A stretch of 64,000 bases of DNA from Ectocarpus siliculosus. Taxonomy: Eukaryota; Sar; Phaeophyceae; Ectocarpales; Ectocarpaceae. Made by a program: the position numbers and the translations under genes. The stretch lies in NCBI GenBank assembly GCA_000310025.1, contig FN648444.1, positions 92,549 to 156,548 on the forward strand, written 5' to 3'. Positions 1 through 13,228 of the stretch are shown here, piece after piece. Numbering within the stretch: position 1 is the first letter of the stretch; each line of letters starts with the position of its first letter. Below the pieces are notes generated by a model. It was not told the DNA's origin and ran no database searches. It saw only the letters and a program-made list of their open reading frames with translations.

Positions 1-120
1 CGAGACTGAAAGAGGCCCTCACCCACGTCATCAACCTCGTCAAGCTCGAGGGACAGGAAGAGCTACATCAGCGGATCGTGAATGTTACGAGAGGGGGGCA
101 GGGGTTACGGATCTTGCGGA
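1..120 (+). CDS. 3' part of an unidentified gene entering from the left edge (putative exon)
   Basis: The + strand frame open from base 3 gives an amphipathic, GC3-rich stretch (for example LKEALTHVINLVKLEGQEEL) that looks coding. It can end at a good splice donor after base 120, where AAG is followed by GTAGGC; read through, the frame stays open to base 269. It lies antisense to intron 2 of the neighbouring NYN-type gene. I do not recognise the family. It may instead mark foreign sequence beyond the outer edge of the inverted duplication, because the corresponding intron in the right arm (36822-37160) does not resemble bases 1-158. Confidence 0.3.
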
Positions 121-158
121 AGGTAGGCCAGGTCAGGGTTGGCGAAGAAAGCACCCAC

Positions 159-2781
159 CTGGATGGCCAGCAAGGGCCCCTGCGCAGACCATTGACCATC
201 TGCTCCCCGGTGGCAAAGCGCGACATCATTTCCGTCAATGACCACCTTCTTCGGAGTCGTGGAACGTGAAGGCCTGGAGGAGAGAGCGGCGCCCGCAAGC
301 GGGGCCCGTGATGATCCTTTGCTCTTGCTCGTTCGTCGTGCTTCGCCGGCGGTGTTCAAGGTAGGCAACTTACTCCTATGGGCTACTAACTGCTGCTGCT
401 GCTTCGGGGCGTCGTGGTGATGAACGATCTGGAACCGGGCCCTGGTAGCGACCAGATTCTGCAACGACAAGGCCGTGCGGGGCACAGATGCAGAGAACTG
501 GTTGGAGGTACGGCCGCCAACTTAAAGGCAGTTGTGTCACAGCGAGATTAAGGGTAGACTTGCAAAACTCGCATGAAACATGGCTTGGTCGGAAGTCGAG
601 AACAACAAGAACTTGGGAATGATAAAACCTCACGTTCCGTCAAGGGGCGTACAAACAAAGAACCCTTGGAGGGTGACAGGCATGCGGGACATACAGCAGT
701 ATCCAACAACTTCGTACGCTGCAGCCAGATACACGGACTGCCGGCCTAACCACGAGAGCGTTCAAGCGTTCTCAAGACCTGGTTTTTCAATTCAATAAGT
801 GCGAGTAAGCAAGGTAATGTCGGTGTCCTGGTCTGAGATAGGCTTCGACCGAGTGGGTATCACAGCACCCCTACCAGTCGAACATCCACTCGACCCACGA
901 AACACGCCTACAGCTGCTTCACAAGGTACCCGTTCGCAAAAAGGCGCCCGAATCACGCGCTCTGACGAAAAATGCGCAGTATTCGTCTCTTGAACTGGAG
1001 AAACTCACCTTCGGCGGGCTGCTCTTCGAAAGAGCCACTTTGTTCTTCTTCGCGGGGGGCTGCAAGTTCATGCTAGCCGTCCTGCGTATCACGTCCAGCA
1101 GCCCGCCAAGCCCTGCTGGTTGCCGCCCGGACTCGCCGCCCCGAGCACGGGACACGGAGCCCGTCGAAGCCATCCCTGGTTCCTCTTCGCGACCTCTCTT
1201 CGGCCTCGATTGCCCACCGCCGCGCTCTTCGCCTGCCGTCGTGGCCAACTCCTGGTGCTGGGAAGAGGGATCTGCCACCAGCAACCCTCTCTCGGGTGCG
1301 CCGTTCAAGTCAACCGTACCTGCTGGAACTGGGCTCTGGCCGTCAATTCTCTCAGCGTTGGTATGCCAACTGCCAATCTCTGGGTTGGTGGATGCCGACC
1401 TTTCCGGTCGACGAGTGCCGATTCCGGCAGCACGGCGTCCCTTTCTGTTCGTGCCTGCTTTATACCTACTACTACCGCAGCTGTTCGGGAGCGCGCCCTG
1501 AGTTCTATGTCCTGGGCGAGACGAGTACGATCCGGTCGGTCGAGACGCCCGAGGCACAGAATCGAAGGGACCCTCCTCGTACGGTCGAAGCCCGCCAGGC
1601 GTACCGTCATCACGTGTCCCACCACGCACCCACCTCCGAACCTTGAGTCCTCGACCGTGCCCTGCCACCGTTGAGGACAAACTCTGGTGGTGGGTAGTGG
1701 GCCTTGCCCCCGACGCCCCGGCCATACTCACTCCCGCGGATCCCGGGTACTGTTCACGAAGTGTCTCAAAGATGCCATGGCTGATACCTTGACCTCCAGG
1801 TGCTCGCCTTTGGCGCTGCGGATTCCCATGATGACCAACGCCCACGTGGAAGGTGCCCGTTGCTGCCGCTTTGGCCGTTTGGTTGTCTTCACTCGATGTA
1901 TTCTTAACGCTGTAACGGCCGTGGGCAGTGGTTTGGGTAGTCTGCTGTGGACAAGATGAGAACGACCCCGTAGGTTCGGGTACCCGTCCGCCGGAAGTGG
2001 TTCCAGGCGCCGATTGCTGTTGGAGTCCGCCCGGCGGGGTTGCCTCCGCCGCAGTCATCCACGCTGGCAGCGTCCTCTCTCGACCGCGCCCTCTTCCTGC
2101 TGACCGTGGATTTGCCGACGGTCTCGGGGCCGCCGTGGTTGGCGTTCTGGGTGCAGGTGTGTGATTGCGCGATTCTCGAGCCATTGCATACAGGGTGCTC
2201 ATGTCTGGGGTTGCGCCAGCACCTACAGATCGATGCGGCTCCTCATCATAGTTGTTTCTGTTTCGATTATTTATGTTCGCCCGGGAATTCCTGTCGCCAT
2301 CACTTGGACCCGCTTTCTGCTTGCTCGGAGCACCCTGCTGTGGACGAGATGAGTACAATCCGGTTGGTCGAGGCGTCTGTGTTGGAGCATTCGCAACAGG
2401 TGTTACTTGCTGTTGGCGCCCGTCCGGCAAAGCCGCCGGGCCCGCGGCCATCCACGCCGGGAGCGTCTTTTCTCGATCACGCCCTCCTTCGGGTCGGTGA
2501 TTCCTCGACGGGACCGCTACCGCTGCACCGGATCCAACCCCCTGGTGCGCCACCACACCCTCCCGCCCCCGCTGCCCCGATTGTCCTCCTAACGGGGTGC
2601 CCGCTGCGGTCGCAGAGTGTTCGTGCGGAAAATCTGCCGGGTCTCGAGGAGGAGCTACATTCCGACCGGTGGAAGCGGACACCATCATCTCATCTGGGGA
2701 CGCTCTTACCATTCCCGTAGACTCTCCGTAGTTGGCTGCTGAAGAGCTCGAAGAACCGACGGCAGCCGGAGTCCAGTCCAT
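159..2781 (-). CDS. LPAWM-repeat / NYN-domain protein, left-arm paralogue, 3' end missing
   Basis: Two exons are visible. Exon 1 is 2781-1009 (591 codons, donor AAG|GTGAGT) and exon 2 is 458-159 (100 codons, donor CAG|GTGGGT), both in phase 0. I started at MDW because the right-arm paralogue at 34196 starts the same way. Exon 1 encodes a disordered, Ser/Pro/Gly/Arg-rich region with a repeated module: a basic stretch, TLPAWM, a short ATPPGG-like run, then PTG(S/L)(Y/F)SS. Exon 2 ends with VVIDGNDVALCH, the first strand of an NYN/PIN-like nuclease fold with its first Asp. Later NYN exons would lie left of base 1, if they exist at all. Bases 1-158 do not resemble the right-arm intron, so this copy may be truncated. 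Identity to the right copy is far lower here than for MRPS5. Seen: exons and paralogy. Inferred: the fold. Confidence 0.7.
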
Positions 2782-3464
2782 ACCTTGGCCAGCGCCGCTC
2801 TCGACGACCCCCAAATCTAACCTTGCAGAACGCGATCTGGCCGCTCTACTGCTGTAGTTCTCTTTCGTTCAGGCTGGGGGCGAGTACTGGGCTTGAAAGC
2901 TGTACGTTAGCAGCCGGGGTGGAACCTGCGCCAGAGGCTGCGGCCAAGGTTCAACGCTCCGGCGGCGTGCGCTTTCAGGCTAGACCTGCGGCACCGAGGG
3001 AGAGAGCTGGAGTCCGCCGACCTGGCCACCCGAAAAACATGCACGCCCGCCCTTGCTGCCTCTTGTCCAGCGCAGCAAATCTTCCAGTGTGGTGCTTGGC
3101 TTCTTATCTTCCACGCCCCCAAGAATAATAACCTTGTAACACTTTCGTGATACGTAGGAGAAGGGATGCCCGCTCCGCCAAGTGGGCGGTGGCGGTGGTG
3201 AGCGCAATTGGGACGACAGGGAGAACAACCACTGCACAGGCAGCTGACCACAAGCACGGTCACTTTGAGGTAAAAACGCGGCGGAATTAAGGGGGCTCCG
3301 TGGATTCAGCACGGCGTACAGCCGCGTCCGCGCCCGCCGCCTGCCACACACACACGCAGCAGCTCGACACCGCTGCTGGCTGGCTGTGCCGGAGGTTGTC
3401 AACCCTTTCGTCCTGCTGTGGTGATCTCCTTAACCTCTCTCGTACGTGCGCACTGACCAAACAC
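2782..3464. promoter_or_regulatory. Divergent intergenic region between the NYN/LPAWM gene and MPP10
   Basis: This stretch of about 680 bases separates the two start codons, so it should hold both promoters. I see no convincing TATA box or Inr. Parts recur inverted at about 33480-34195 in the right arm, with clear divergence. No exon was found. Confidence 0.4.
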
Positions 3465-3536
3465 ATGGCGAAGCGACGAAGAGCTGCCGAGACCTCCCCC
3501 GTCCTGGAGGGAGCCAGCGGTACTGGCACGCCGCAG

Positions 3537-3576
<40 letters not shown>

Positions 3577-6500
3577 CGACAATGCTTGCCCTCGACCACA
3601 CCACAGACCTCCAGCAGGCGGCTGATCGTCTCACTCTCGCGGCAAGCAGACCAGAAGACTTCTTCCAAGCGAATGAGACCATCGCAAAGGTACGTGTGCT
3701 AAATGACAGAAACGCCAGAGAATCGCAAGGCATGGCGGCGGTAACAGGGACCACCGCCGTCATGTGACGCGTTTTGTTTAGGCCAGCCACCGCTGCTGCT
3801 TCCGCTACTGCCGTACGTTCTACTGCTTAACCAACACGTTGACTGCTCTACGGAGTGGCCTAAGGGAAGGCTATGGCCAGCTAACAACTGCGACTAGCCT
3901 TCTGAAAGTTGATTTAGTCTATGAACCTCGGCATGGGTATTCGCGATATCCCCTCAAGCCAACATGGGGCTGTGGCAGACCACATCGACCGATCCTGTAT
4001 CTCGCCGCCTTCGTCCCACCTTCACTGCTTTTCCTGACTAAATCTCTGCGGTATATACCGGTGACCAGGAGCTAACGAGCGTCCTACGCAGCCTGTTCTC
4101 CATAGCGAGAAAGTGCGAGGCCCAAAGGAAGCCGTTCGGGCCTCTGGAAGAGCTTCATGTCCAAGGTGAGCAAGCCATCGTGTTGCCGTCTTCCGTGTAG
4201 GTGGTGGAGTTGATGAGTGTTCCCAGGGCTCGGTTGCGACGGTGCTATGGTGACCTCGGATGTTGTCGGTATAACCTTTCATGCACGCGTGATCAAAACA
4301 TATTTGGACAGGCACTTGGTGTCACGGGCACCCTTTGGTACACGATAATCACACTAAAAGCATTACGGCGCTTTGAAGTACCACTGCTGTTGTACATAGT
4401 CCGGACGCCTTCACGCGACGAATAGGTACGGTACAGGTTCGCCGTGAGGAACCGCCATCGAGAGTACACACCAGAGTTCGGAGTTCTCAGATGGGAGCAG
4501 TCGTGGAATCGCCCGGACAGCTTGATTTGTGGGGAGCGGTTGTTCTTTCTATTCCACGTGATCCAGAGGTCTTCTGTCGGGGGGTCGCCGTGTCCCAAGT
4601 CAGGGTCCACGAAGGCAGCATCGTGCCCACGCGTCCCGCCGTGTATCATTCTTCGCTATCCCCCTCCAATGCCGTCTTCTTTTTCACTTTCTTGTCTCGT
4701 TTGTTACATGTGGCCAGGATTTTCTACCTAACCTTCGTTTTGCGGCCTTGCCTAAAATAGGACGTTTATCTTGTCTGACATGGCCGGCTGATGTTTGCAG
4801 GCCTGGACAGCGAGTCGATCTGGTCGGAGCTGGAGTTGCGGAACGTTCCGCTGGAGAAGCACACAAAGAAGACCCTGGCGCGTCTGCTGCAAAGCGAAGA
4901 CATGTCGGTGAGGAGGCAGGCTTCGCCACTTACGTAGTTTTGGATCCCGCTCTCGTCGTGGCGTGGTGGGCTGCTCTGTGGCAGCCGCATTGGAGTGAGA
5001 CCGCCGGGTCGTTGGCCGAGCGTGATGCTGTTGCACTTGCTGGAGACGGCGCATCATCTGTGCCATGCCGTTATGAGTATTTACTACTGCTCGTTGTTTC
5101 AAGCTGGTTGTTTCCGTGGCAGCCACTTTTCCGCTGATTCTGACTTTGGTTGTCGCTGCCGCTGCTGGTGTACAACGAAAAATGGAGTATTTCGTTACCC
5201 CCGTTACCCACGGCCTTCCCGAGCTTCCACAAGGAATGGTTGTGACCCTACGGGGAATGACTTTGCCGTTGCGCTGGCGCTGATTCTGGTTTGTGGCGTT
5301 GGTGATGTTTGCGACGATGATGCAGCTAGCTGCGGACATCGCATCGGACGAGGAGGCTGAAGGTAGAGAGGAGGCTAGCGATGGCGAGGAGGCTGATGAT
5401 GGCGACGCAGACATGGAGGGAGGTGATAGCACAGCGTTGTTGTTGGGTGGTGGAAGCGTCAGTGATGGAGACGACGACGCGAAGGGAGAGGTGGATGGGG
5501 AGGATGGCAGCGATGCTGACGGCGATGAAAGGGATACCAGCGCATTTAAAGCACGAGGGAAGGGGGACAAGGCAACGGGCACAACGAAGAGCAGCAAGCA
5601 AGCCAAGAACCAAAAGGTGAGCCGGGGGGGTGGCCCGTGCTGTTCTTGCTGCACAGGTGGCCGTGGATTGGTCCTTGCTATTGTTGAATACCGCTTCAGT
5701 TGAGCAATATAGCAATCATGCACGTTTAATTGTATCCAGCATGTTTCTCGTGTGGCTGGCAACGCTTTGATTGTACGAGGTTGCTCTTCTATACCACCAT
5801 GTTTCAGCAACAGTAGTGGGCCCTGTATAGTGGCAGTCGAATAGTACGGGGCGCGGGAATAGCGTCGGTGTTTTCGGCTCGCACACTCTGAAATATCATG
5901 TCGTTCTGTACTCTGAGTAGCGCCGGTGTCCGGTGTAGTGCCGGTGAAATCTCTGGACACATTTCCAGCTACTGCTGTACTTGTGAATGAACCGAAGTCG
6001 TCCCGCTGATGTTTTTGACGGGTGTTTGGCGACACGCTCATTGCCGTGCTGCTGAATGTTTTTGTTTATGGTAGCAGAGAGGTGCAAGCGTGCTCGTGCG
6101 ATATTTAAGTTGGACTTAGAGAGGTTTATGATGCCGTTAGGATCTAAACACACACAAGGCGCAAGTACTGATTCACACCTCTATTGTTGCCGCTGCTTTT
6201 TCTCGCTGTGTTCACGCAGACCGAAGACATGTTCTTCGACGCCGATGACATGGAAAAGTTTGCGGACGAAGGCACCATGGATGATGATGATCTCGAGGGT
6301 GAGACACCTGTGAGATATGAGAGGTTTTGTGGGGTGCCGCCTGCTGTCAGGCAGCCGGGGCACTCTATGTTGGATATTGAGACGTAAGGCCCCGTCCTTA
6401 TCAACCTCATTTTGTTTAGGTTTTGGAGTTTAGTTGTTGCTGCTCGAAGAGGCGCGGACGATGACCATGCCGGCGATCGGGCAACAACACGATCCCCCTA

Positions 6501-9500
6501 CCTCGCTGCATGATGTGTTCTGACATGTGGTGAATTATTTTGCCCTCGCTGCGCCTCTCTCCTTCTGCCTACAGACGGCGTGCTCGACGAGATGTACGGT
6601 GGAGGAGGGGGCGACGCCGATTCAGGGGAAGAGAAAGATCAGGAAGACGACTCGGACGAGGAAGACGACGCGGAGATGATGGAGGAGCTCATGCAAGAGG
6701 AGGCGGAATCGGAGGACGAGCAAGTCGGTGGCGGGATCAAGCACGAGGACTTCTTCGACGACGGCGACGATGGGTGAGTTTTCTCCGTAGCCGTGGCTGG
6801 GCAGGCGCTGTCAAGTGATACCGGTGTAGCTCGTCCGCGGCAGTGATTGGTTTCTTTCTGCCGTTGCGGTCGTCGTCGTAGATGTAGTCTTGATTTTTGT
6901 TTGCCCAGACATGCTTGGTGTCGATGGCGGCCTGCCACATCTGTTGCCGTTTGAGAACAGGAACCGACGATGCGTCCAATGACCTGCTTGCGTCTACCTC
7001 GGCCTGTTTTACATGTTTTTCGTTTGTAGGATATTTTCGGGTTCTGGGGTGTTGCGGGTTTTGCATTGTCCTGCAAGTAAAGTGCCTTGCTAGGCCCTCT
7101 GGTTCCAGACGAAAGTACGTCTTGTGTTGCCCTTGTTTCATCGAGACGTGCGTATGCTTTTAGCATGGAAGAAGAGGGCACGGGAGTATTCTCGGGTGGC
7201 TTTTCTTCATCGTTATGACCACAACGATACCTCTCGTCCCCCCCCCCCCCCTTCAATTTTGATCCCACTCTACTGTCGCTTCACGCGTCTCATCCCCATA
7301 ACGGCAAACGCTCTCGCGATAGCAGTGACAAGCCAAGGAGCAAGCGGAGACTGTCGAAGAAGAAACAGTCTAGCAGACGTCAGCAGGAGGAGGAAGAGGA
7401 AGGAGGTGCAGAGAGCGACGGGGATGACGTCGATGACGGGGAAGACGGTGATGCAAGTGACGACGAGGGAGAGGAAGAAGAAGAAGAAGAAACTGGGGTC
7501 TTGTCAGCGCACGTGCAGCACTCTAGGCGGATGAAGAGCAAGATCTCCGACCAAGAGAGAGAGCTGCTGGCGGAGAAACCGTGGGCGTTGAGAGGCGAGG
7601 TGCACTCCCACGACAGGCCGCAGAATAGGTGAGTGTGTGTGTGTGCGGCGCAAGATGTCGTCCTCGAGGCGTTAGGTATTGTTGTCGGGCCTGCTGCATT
7701 GATGTCAAGGCTGACATTTGGCCGTTGTAGTCGTGTCCCTTTTACGAGCCAGTTGAGTTTTTTTTTGTTCGTCGTATTTGATCGATCACATGATCGTGTT
7801 GTCGAGGACATTGGTGTCATTCTGTGTGTTGTACGACAGGCCCATCGTGATCCGGTCCCACGATGCCATGCCATCGTGCGGCCATTCCAACCGTCTTCCC
7901 GTCTGATTGGCTCCCACGTTGCTGCCCCGCTGTTGTTGTGCTCTTGGTGCTGCGGCTGTGGTTGATCGCAGCCTGCTGGAGGCAACCGTGGACGTTGAGC
8001 GCGCCACACGTGTAGCCCCACCCCCAACGGCGGAGCACGCGATGACGCTGCTGGACATGATCAAGAAGAGGTGCTTGGACAGCAACTGGGATGATGTCAC
8101 CCCGCGGTGAGTCTGAGCCGGGGCACGCGATGATTGGTTGTGGCCAACGGCTGTACTCCGTGTACTGGTGTGTTGTGCCCATCGTGTCGGATTCGTGCTC
8201 TGCTGGGATAGCTCGATATATGCGGATGTGGTAGTTTGCCGCAAGTCATGCCACTGCGACAACGTTCATACCAACACGTGATTTGCGGCCACATACCAAG
8301 CACAGGCTTTCTAGTGAAAAATACTGTGTGAGTATTGATGTGACTAGCGTGGGGCTCAACATGTGAGCTGTGTACCAGCCCTGTTTTGTGTCACGGTTGA
8401 CCAAGTGTAGCATCGCATCGACCTTATGTATGTTGCTTGGCAGCGGTGCGGCTACGTGCCCGCCCCACAATACACGATTTGTCGCTCAACGCAATGCACG
8501 TTTCGCCTGGACCGGTCTCTGAAGGGACCTCCAAGGACCTACCGTTCGGAAGGAGGCTCCTCACCTATCGCAGGACAAGAGCAAGGAAGGCCTTGGCGAG
8601 CTGTACGAGAAAGAGGTACGCAAGAAAAATCGTACGAAGTGCTTATCCTGCAGATGATGCTCATCCCGCGGCAAATGGACGTCTGTGTTTCACATGGAAG
8701 ATATTTTGACGTTCCCGAACTGGGCCAACGTATCCTTGCTTTTGTTCGGTCGTACACAGCGTTTGCTTGGTGCTCGTCAATCATGTCTGGCCAATGCCGG
8801 TGGTCGACGCATCGCCCACCTTTCCATGCGTTGGCACAGAGTCGTCTTTCAACTTGACAATGAAATGTGATTACAGTGCAGCGTAGTCAGTTCTTTCGCG
8901 ACGTGGGTTTGAGGTAGCAGGATATTCTGCGGCCTGCTTGATCAGCCTCTCGCTTACAGTATCCGGCCTTCGTCCACGTCTTGAAGGCTACAGTTTTTCC
9001 TCTCCCGCCGGAGTGCGAGGGTTTCATGCTGTATTCGAAGAACCTCGATCTTTGAGGACTCTTAAGTTGTCGAGGCGTGCTTGACATGTCGGCGGCACCA
9101 AAGCTATCATTCACCAATATTAACTGACTCTGTTCATGAGCCCCACGACATGACTGATCTGTGCTTTGGCATGTCGCATCCCCACAATCACCCCCCACCA
9201 ACGGCGGTTGTTGTGGCGCCTGCAGTTCTTGAAGAAAACCATGGGTGTGACGGAGGACGATCCTCAGAAGGGCCTCAAGAACGAACTGAAGCATCTCTTC
9301 TCCAAGCTGTGCGGGAAGCTGGACGCTCTGTGCAACTTCCACTACACACCGAAGGCCGCCATCCCAGAGATGAAGGTAAGTAAGATTGGGCAACAGCCAC
9401 GGGGAAGTACGCCAACAAGCTATTTGTGTCCCTCTCTACTGTAGGACGTGTGTTTCTTGCGGGGTTTGTTCTTTTCCGATAGGCGTGCCGGTTTTGACAT

Positions 9501-12247
9501 TGATGGTACGATATTTCTTGGCTACGATGGTTGTTTGTAGTATTTGTTATCGCGCAAACTGTTGGGGTCTTGGACGCGACCCGCCCCCTTGGGGATTGCA
9601 CCAGGTTAGTTTACGCTTGTTGCTGCTGCCGCTTCACTCATGTTTCATCACTGCTGTGTGCATGGCGCTCGCCCTTCGTCCATCAGGTCCAGGCCGACGT
9701 GGCCGCCATTGCCATGGAGGAGGTATTGCCTTCGTCTGTCGCAGACGCGGAGGCCCTGGCGCCCGAAGAACTTTACAAGAAAAAGCGGGGCCGAGAAGCA
9801 GAGTTCTTGGAAGGTATGCGTAGTAAGGGGTGACGTTTATGTCGGTTGGCTGCTGAGACTTCTGGTAAGTGGCGTCGTCGTGTTTTACTCCCACTTGTTG
9901 GCTCGTGTGACTTTGGGTGTTTCGCACGAGCGCTGGCTTGGTGCAGAGGGTGCTCGGGAAAGTATTGTGGGACACGATCACAGGGCGGCCTTGTGCGGTC
10001 CTCCTGTATTCTTGCCCCTTCTGAAGGTTCTCGCCTGATCACAACACCGCCCCTTTCCTATGCTCGAGGGGATGATATCTTGAGCAAGGTTCTTGTCGTC
10101 TGGTTTCGTGTCGTGTAAACACTTGCTTTATTCACATTCGATTATGAAAACTTGTGTCCAACCGTTCCGCAGGTGGGGCAGAGATGAGCCAGGAGGATCG
10201 AAAACGGTCGCGTTCGTCGAAGAAGGCCGTCAGGCGGAAAGCCAGGCGACAGGTATGCACAATCATCTTTGTAAATATGGTTCTGGTCGCGTGCATTTGC
10301 TGCCTGTTTTGGTTCAAACTAACAGCAGTGGCGTGCGTGTCGATGTTGCAGAGGTTGTTCTTGACGTTTTGACTAGGCTGTACTCGTATACCGTCCAGTG
10401 CTCTTTTTTTCCTGCAATACCTCTCTCTTGGAAGCATGACGGTGTTGATGAGGTCATAGTGATATTTATTCCCTGCAAGGCCTCTTGGAAGAATGAGCTT
10501 GACTCAAAACCGGTCATGAGCTCATTATGTGATGGTGCCGCGGTTGTCTGGATGGTACCTACCAAGTTACCCGGCAACGGTGTCATTGCTAAAGACGCAA
10601 ATGCAGCCTGCCCCCATGGTAGCACCACAATGTACCATGCACCTTGCCGTGGAAGGCCGCAAAGTATATTTGAGGACTGCTGTTCCATCTACCGCACGCT
10701 TGCTTTCCTACAGACACAAATCGGCGGGTGTGTTTCGGTGGATTCCTAAGCGCGTTTTGTTTTTCTCGTCGTTGTGGCAAAGATGCACCAACCGTTTTTC
10801 CCGCCGCATGCCGCATGCTGTTGATCAAATCAAGTGGTGCATAAGCTGTAAACATATTCTGGCGTGCCGAGTTTCTTAACGCGATCCATGCTTGAATGGT
10901 GCCGTCCATGGTCAGGCGGAAGCGGCCCAGAAGCTGGTGTCCAAGCTCAATCCGGGTCTCGGGAACAAGTACGAGAAGGCCAAGATGATGAGGGACATCC
11001 AGGGTGCCAAGAACGTCACCACCGCCACAGGTATTCCACTTGCTGCACGCGCAGTACACATACCAGTTGTTGACAACACAACCAGATCTCTGGTATGCGA
11101 GCAATGAACACCTTCCTGTCGGGCATGCTTTTTTTCTCGGACTGAACCGAATGGTAAGGCTCGACACCGCCTCATCGGCGTAACGGCACCCGTTTTGATG
11201 CTCTGCTGCTTGCCTACCTCGCGGAAGTCGCCGAGCAACAGTTTCTGTTGGCGGCACATTGGTCAGATCGCCTTTCACCTCGTGTGAGGACGGACTGGTG
11301 TGCTGATTGCGTAGCATACATTATTTGATAGTATTATGGAGCACGTTTTGGTCCCAATGATCTATTCTTCGTGCGATAAACGCACATCGTGCACAGCGAG
11401 TCAGTCGTGCGCTCTCTTGCACCCCTAGCCACTTCCTGTCCCCAGTTCGGTCTCTGAAGACAGACCGTTACGACCAGTTACGACACTGTTAAATCGTAGA
11501 AGCCTTTGGGCACGCTCATGTATTGATGCAGCGTTCAATGTTGGCCCAGACTGCGCATTGTCTGATTGGCTGAGGTATCCCTCGTCTGGTTCTGACGTTC
11601 TTTTCGCAGGGGGCGAGGAATCAACTGGACGGGAATTCAGCACCTCTGCGAAGTTCTTCAGTCAGCTTCAGGAATCCGTGAGTACAGACACTCTTCAACG
11701 GTCGATTTCAGAAATGAGGGCTAAGACTACGTAGCGTTCGAGCCAGTGTCGTCACCAAATGTCGAAGGCAGGCGTACATGTCACAAGGAAGGCGAAGGCG
11801 CTAGAAAGCGAGAAAGGGGAAGGGGACACACCTCCTGTGTTATTCTCCGTTATGCGAAGCGTGGTTGAAAAAGGGTCCTCACTGGAATCGACTGTACACA
11901 CAACGGGCAAAACATTACAGCAGACGTCATTCATCCAAGGATACACGATTATGTGGGGAAAACTTGTGTACTGCTGGGTGCTTTCGCTCGTGCATGGATG
12001 TCCAAGCTCCCCTCGTTGTGTCGAGGAAATCTTCTTGTTTTCGACTCTAAAACCCCACCTAAAGTTTTGGACGTGCGTTCGTTGGTGCCACCCCCCCCTC
12101 TTGTGATGTTGGTCCAACTGTTCCTGACTGTCGGTGTTTGTGTGTGTGTGTGCCCTGCAGGTGACAGCAAGCGTCAAGTCGACAGGGAAGGGCATGGACG
12201 GAGATGCCAAGGACACAAGCAAGAAAGCAGCTCAACTGAGGCTATGA
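3465..12247 (+). CDS. MPP10: MPP10, U3 snoRNP / SSU processome component (complete, 15 exons)
   Basis: Exons: 3465-3689, 4069-4165, 4801-4907, 5326-5616, 6220-6298, 6575-6773, 7323-7628, 7972-8106, 8525-8615, 9226-9375, 9687-9813, 10173-10252, 10916-11030, 11610-11677, 12161-12247. All phases agree and the sum is 2157 nt (718 aa), close to the usual family length. MPP10 works in the nucleolus with IMP3 and IMP4 on the U3 snoRNP during early 18S rRNA cleavages. Family marks in order: RPEDFF near the N-terminus, FGPLEELHVQGLDSESIW, long acidic tracts (exons 4, 6, 7), ELLAEKPWALRGEVHSHDRP, KSKEGLGELYEKE, KLDALCNFHYTPKAAIPEMK, then AIAMEEVLP and a basic tail. Exon 1 has a 12-residue Ala run from CTG/GCT repeats. 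The exon 9 acceptor (AAG before 8525) is the weakest junction. The gene converges on MRPS5 copy A. A decayed second copy lies at 29818-33420. Confidence 0.93.
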
Positions 12248-13228
12248 GTCAACATCAGGGCGGCCTGCCTCGGACAGAGCTGTGTTGCTCTAGGTGGTTG
12301 ACCCCCAACTTTCGATGGCGTTTGGCCAACGTAGAAGAGACATTCGTTGGTTTGGTCAACACTGCTGGCCTCTTGGGGTTGCAGCCCCTGCCTCCTTCGG
12401 AGGGCCTCAACAAAGGGTGGGTCCAGCTTCTAGACATGAGTGAAGGATGGCTTTAGGGTGCTTGGGCATAATAGGCGAACAAAGTCGGTAAATGGCGCAC
12501 CATGTGTTGCGAGTTTGCAAGAGGAAATGCTTCGACAGCATCAAAGCGGCCCCGGTACTCGTTGGGGTAATGGCAGCAAGCCTCTTGCGTAAGACGGTGG
12601 CGATGATGGCTTCGCTCCAGCAGTCGACTATCGGGTGGTGTTTTGAGCAAACTGATGTGCCTATCCCCCTGCAGACGGCTGTGCGGGATGCTGTGCCAGA
12701 GATACATCAATCCAAAGCGAGGTTATTCAGTGGTGGTTGAAAACGTCAGCATTGTTGGCCGCCGCTGCTCCATCTGCCTTGTTGCGACTGGAAGGGAAGG
12801 TGACCAGTGCTCCATGCGTCATACGGAGTAACATTAGTCGTTTGTCTGCTTTCTAGTGACGGGCAGCGTTTTTCGGTGGTTCCAACCACGCTCGGTCAGG
12901 GCGGGCAAGGACACACGAACGCAATCAAATGTAACCGTCCGAAGGCACTACCCAAGGCTCGCAAAAATGAGTCCTGTTGATTGCTGCTTCGCTCACTCTG
13001 CTCACGCTGACATGACGAAAACAAATGCACCAGAAGTTGACGGTGTGCATCATGCTTCCACTTCAGCGACTTTCGAACGTTGCTCTTGTCGTTGATGACG
13101 CCTCCAACACTCGCAGTACTTTACGCCCCTACATAGCAAATCAACCTTCACAAGCCGGTCTCTGCTGACTCAACACATCGGAACAAAACAGATACGATTC
13201 GCCAAGGGCACGTTATGGTCACGTCTAC
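12248..13228. other. Intergenic region between convergent MPP10 and MRPS5 copy A
   Basis: No convincing exon is visible. The part from about 12840 to 13228 matches the right arm at about 27276-27660, near-identically close to MRPS5 and less so further out. The remainder corresponds to a right-arm interval that has gained a palindromic repeat block. Both 3' UTRs and poly(A) sites should lie here, but no clear signal was picked out. Confidence 0.6.

Noticed and set aside
919-1008. C-terminal extension of the long minus-strand ORF to 919
   Set aside because: A strong donor (AAG|GTGAGT) ends the exon at 1009, and the right-arm paralogue has the same exon end. The extension is intron read-through.
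1040-2720. Several long + strand frames opposite the LPAWM exon
   Set aside because: They are shadows of the GC-rich coding strand and show no motif or splice context.
3399-3790. Poly-Ser and poly-Ala frames antisense to MPP10 exon 1
   Set aside because: They arise from the CTG repeat read in other frames; the + strand frame matches MPP10.
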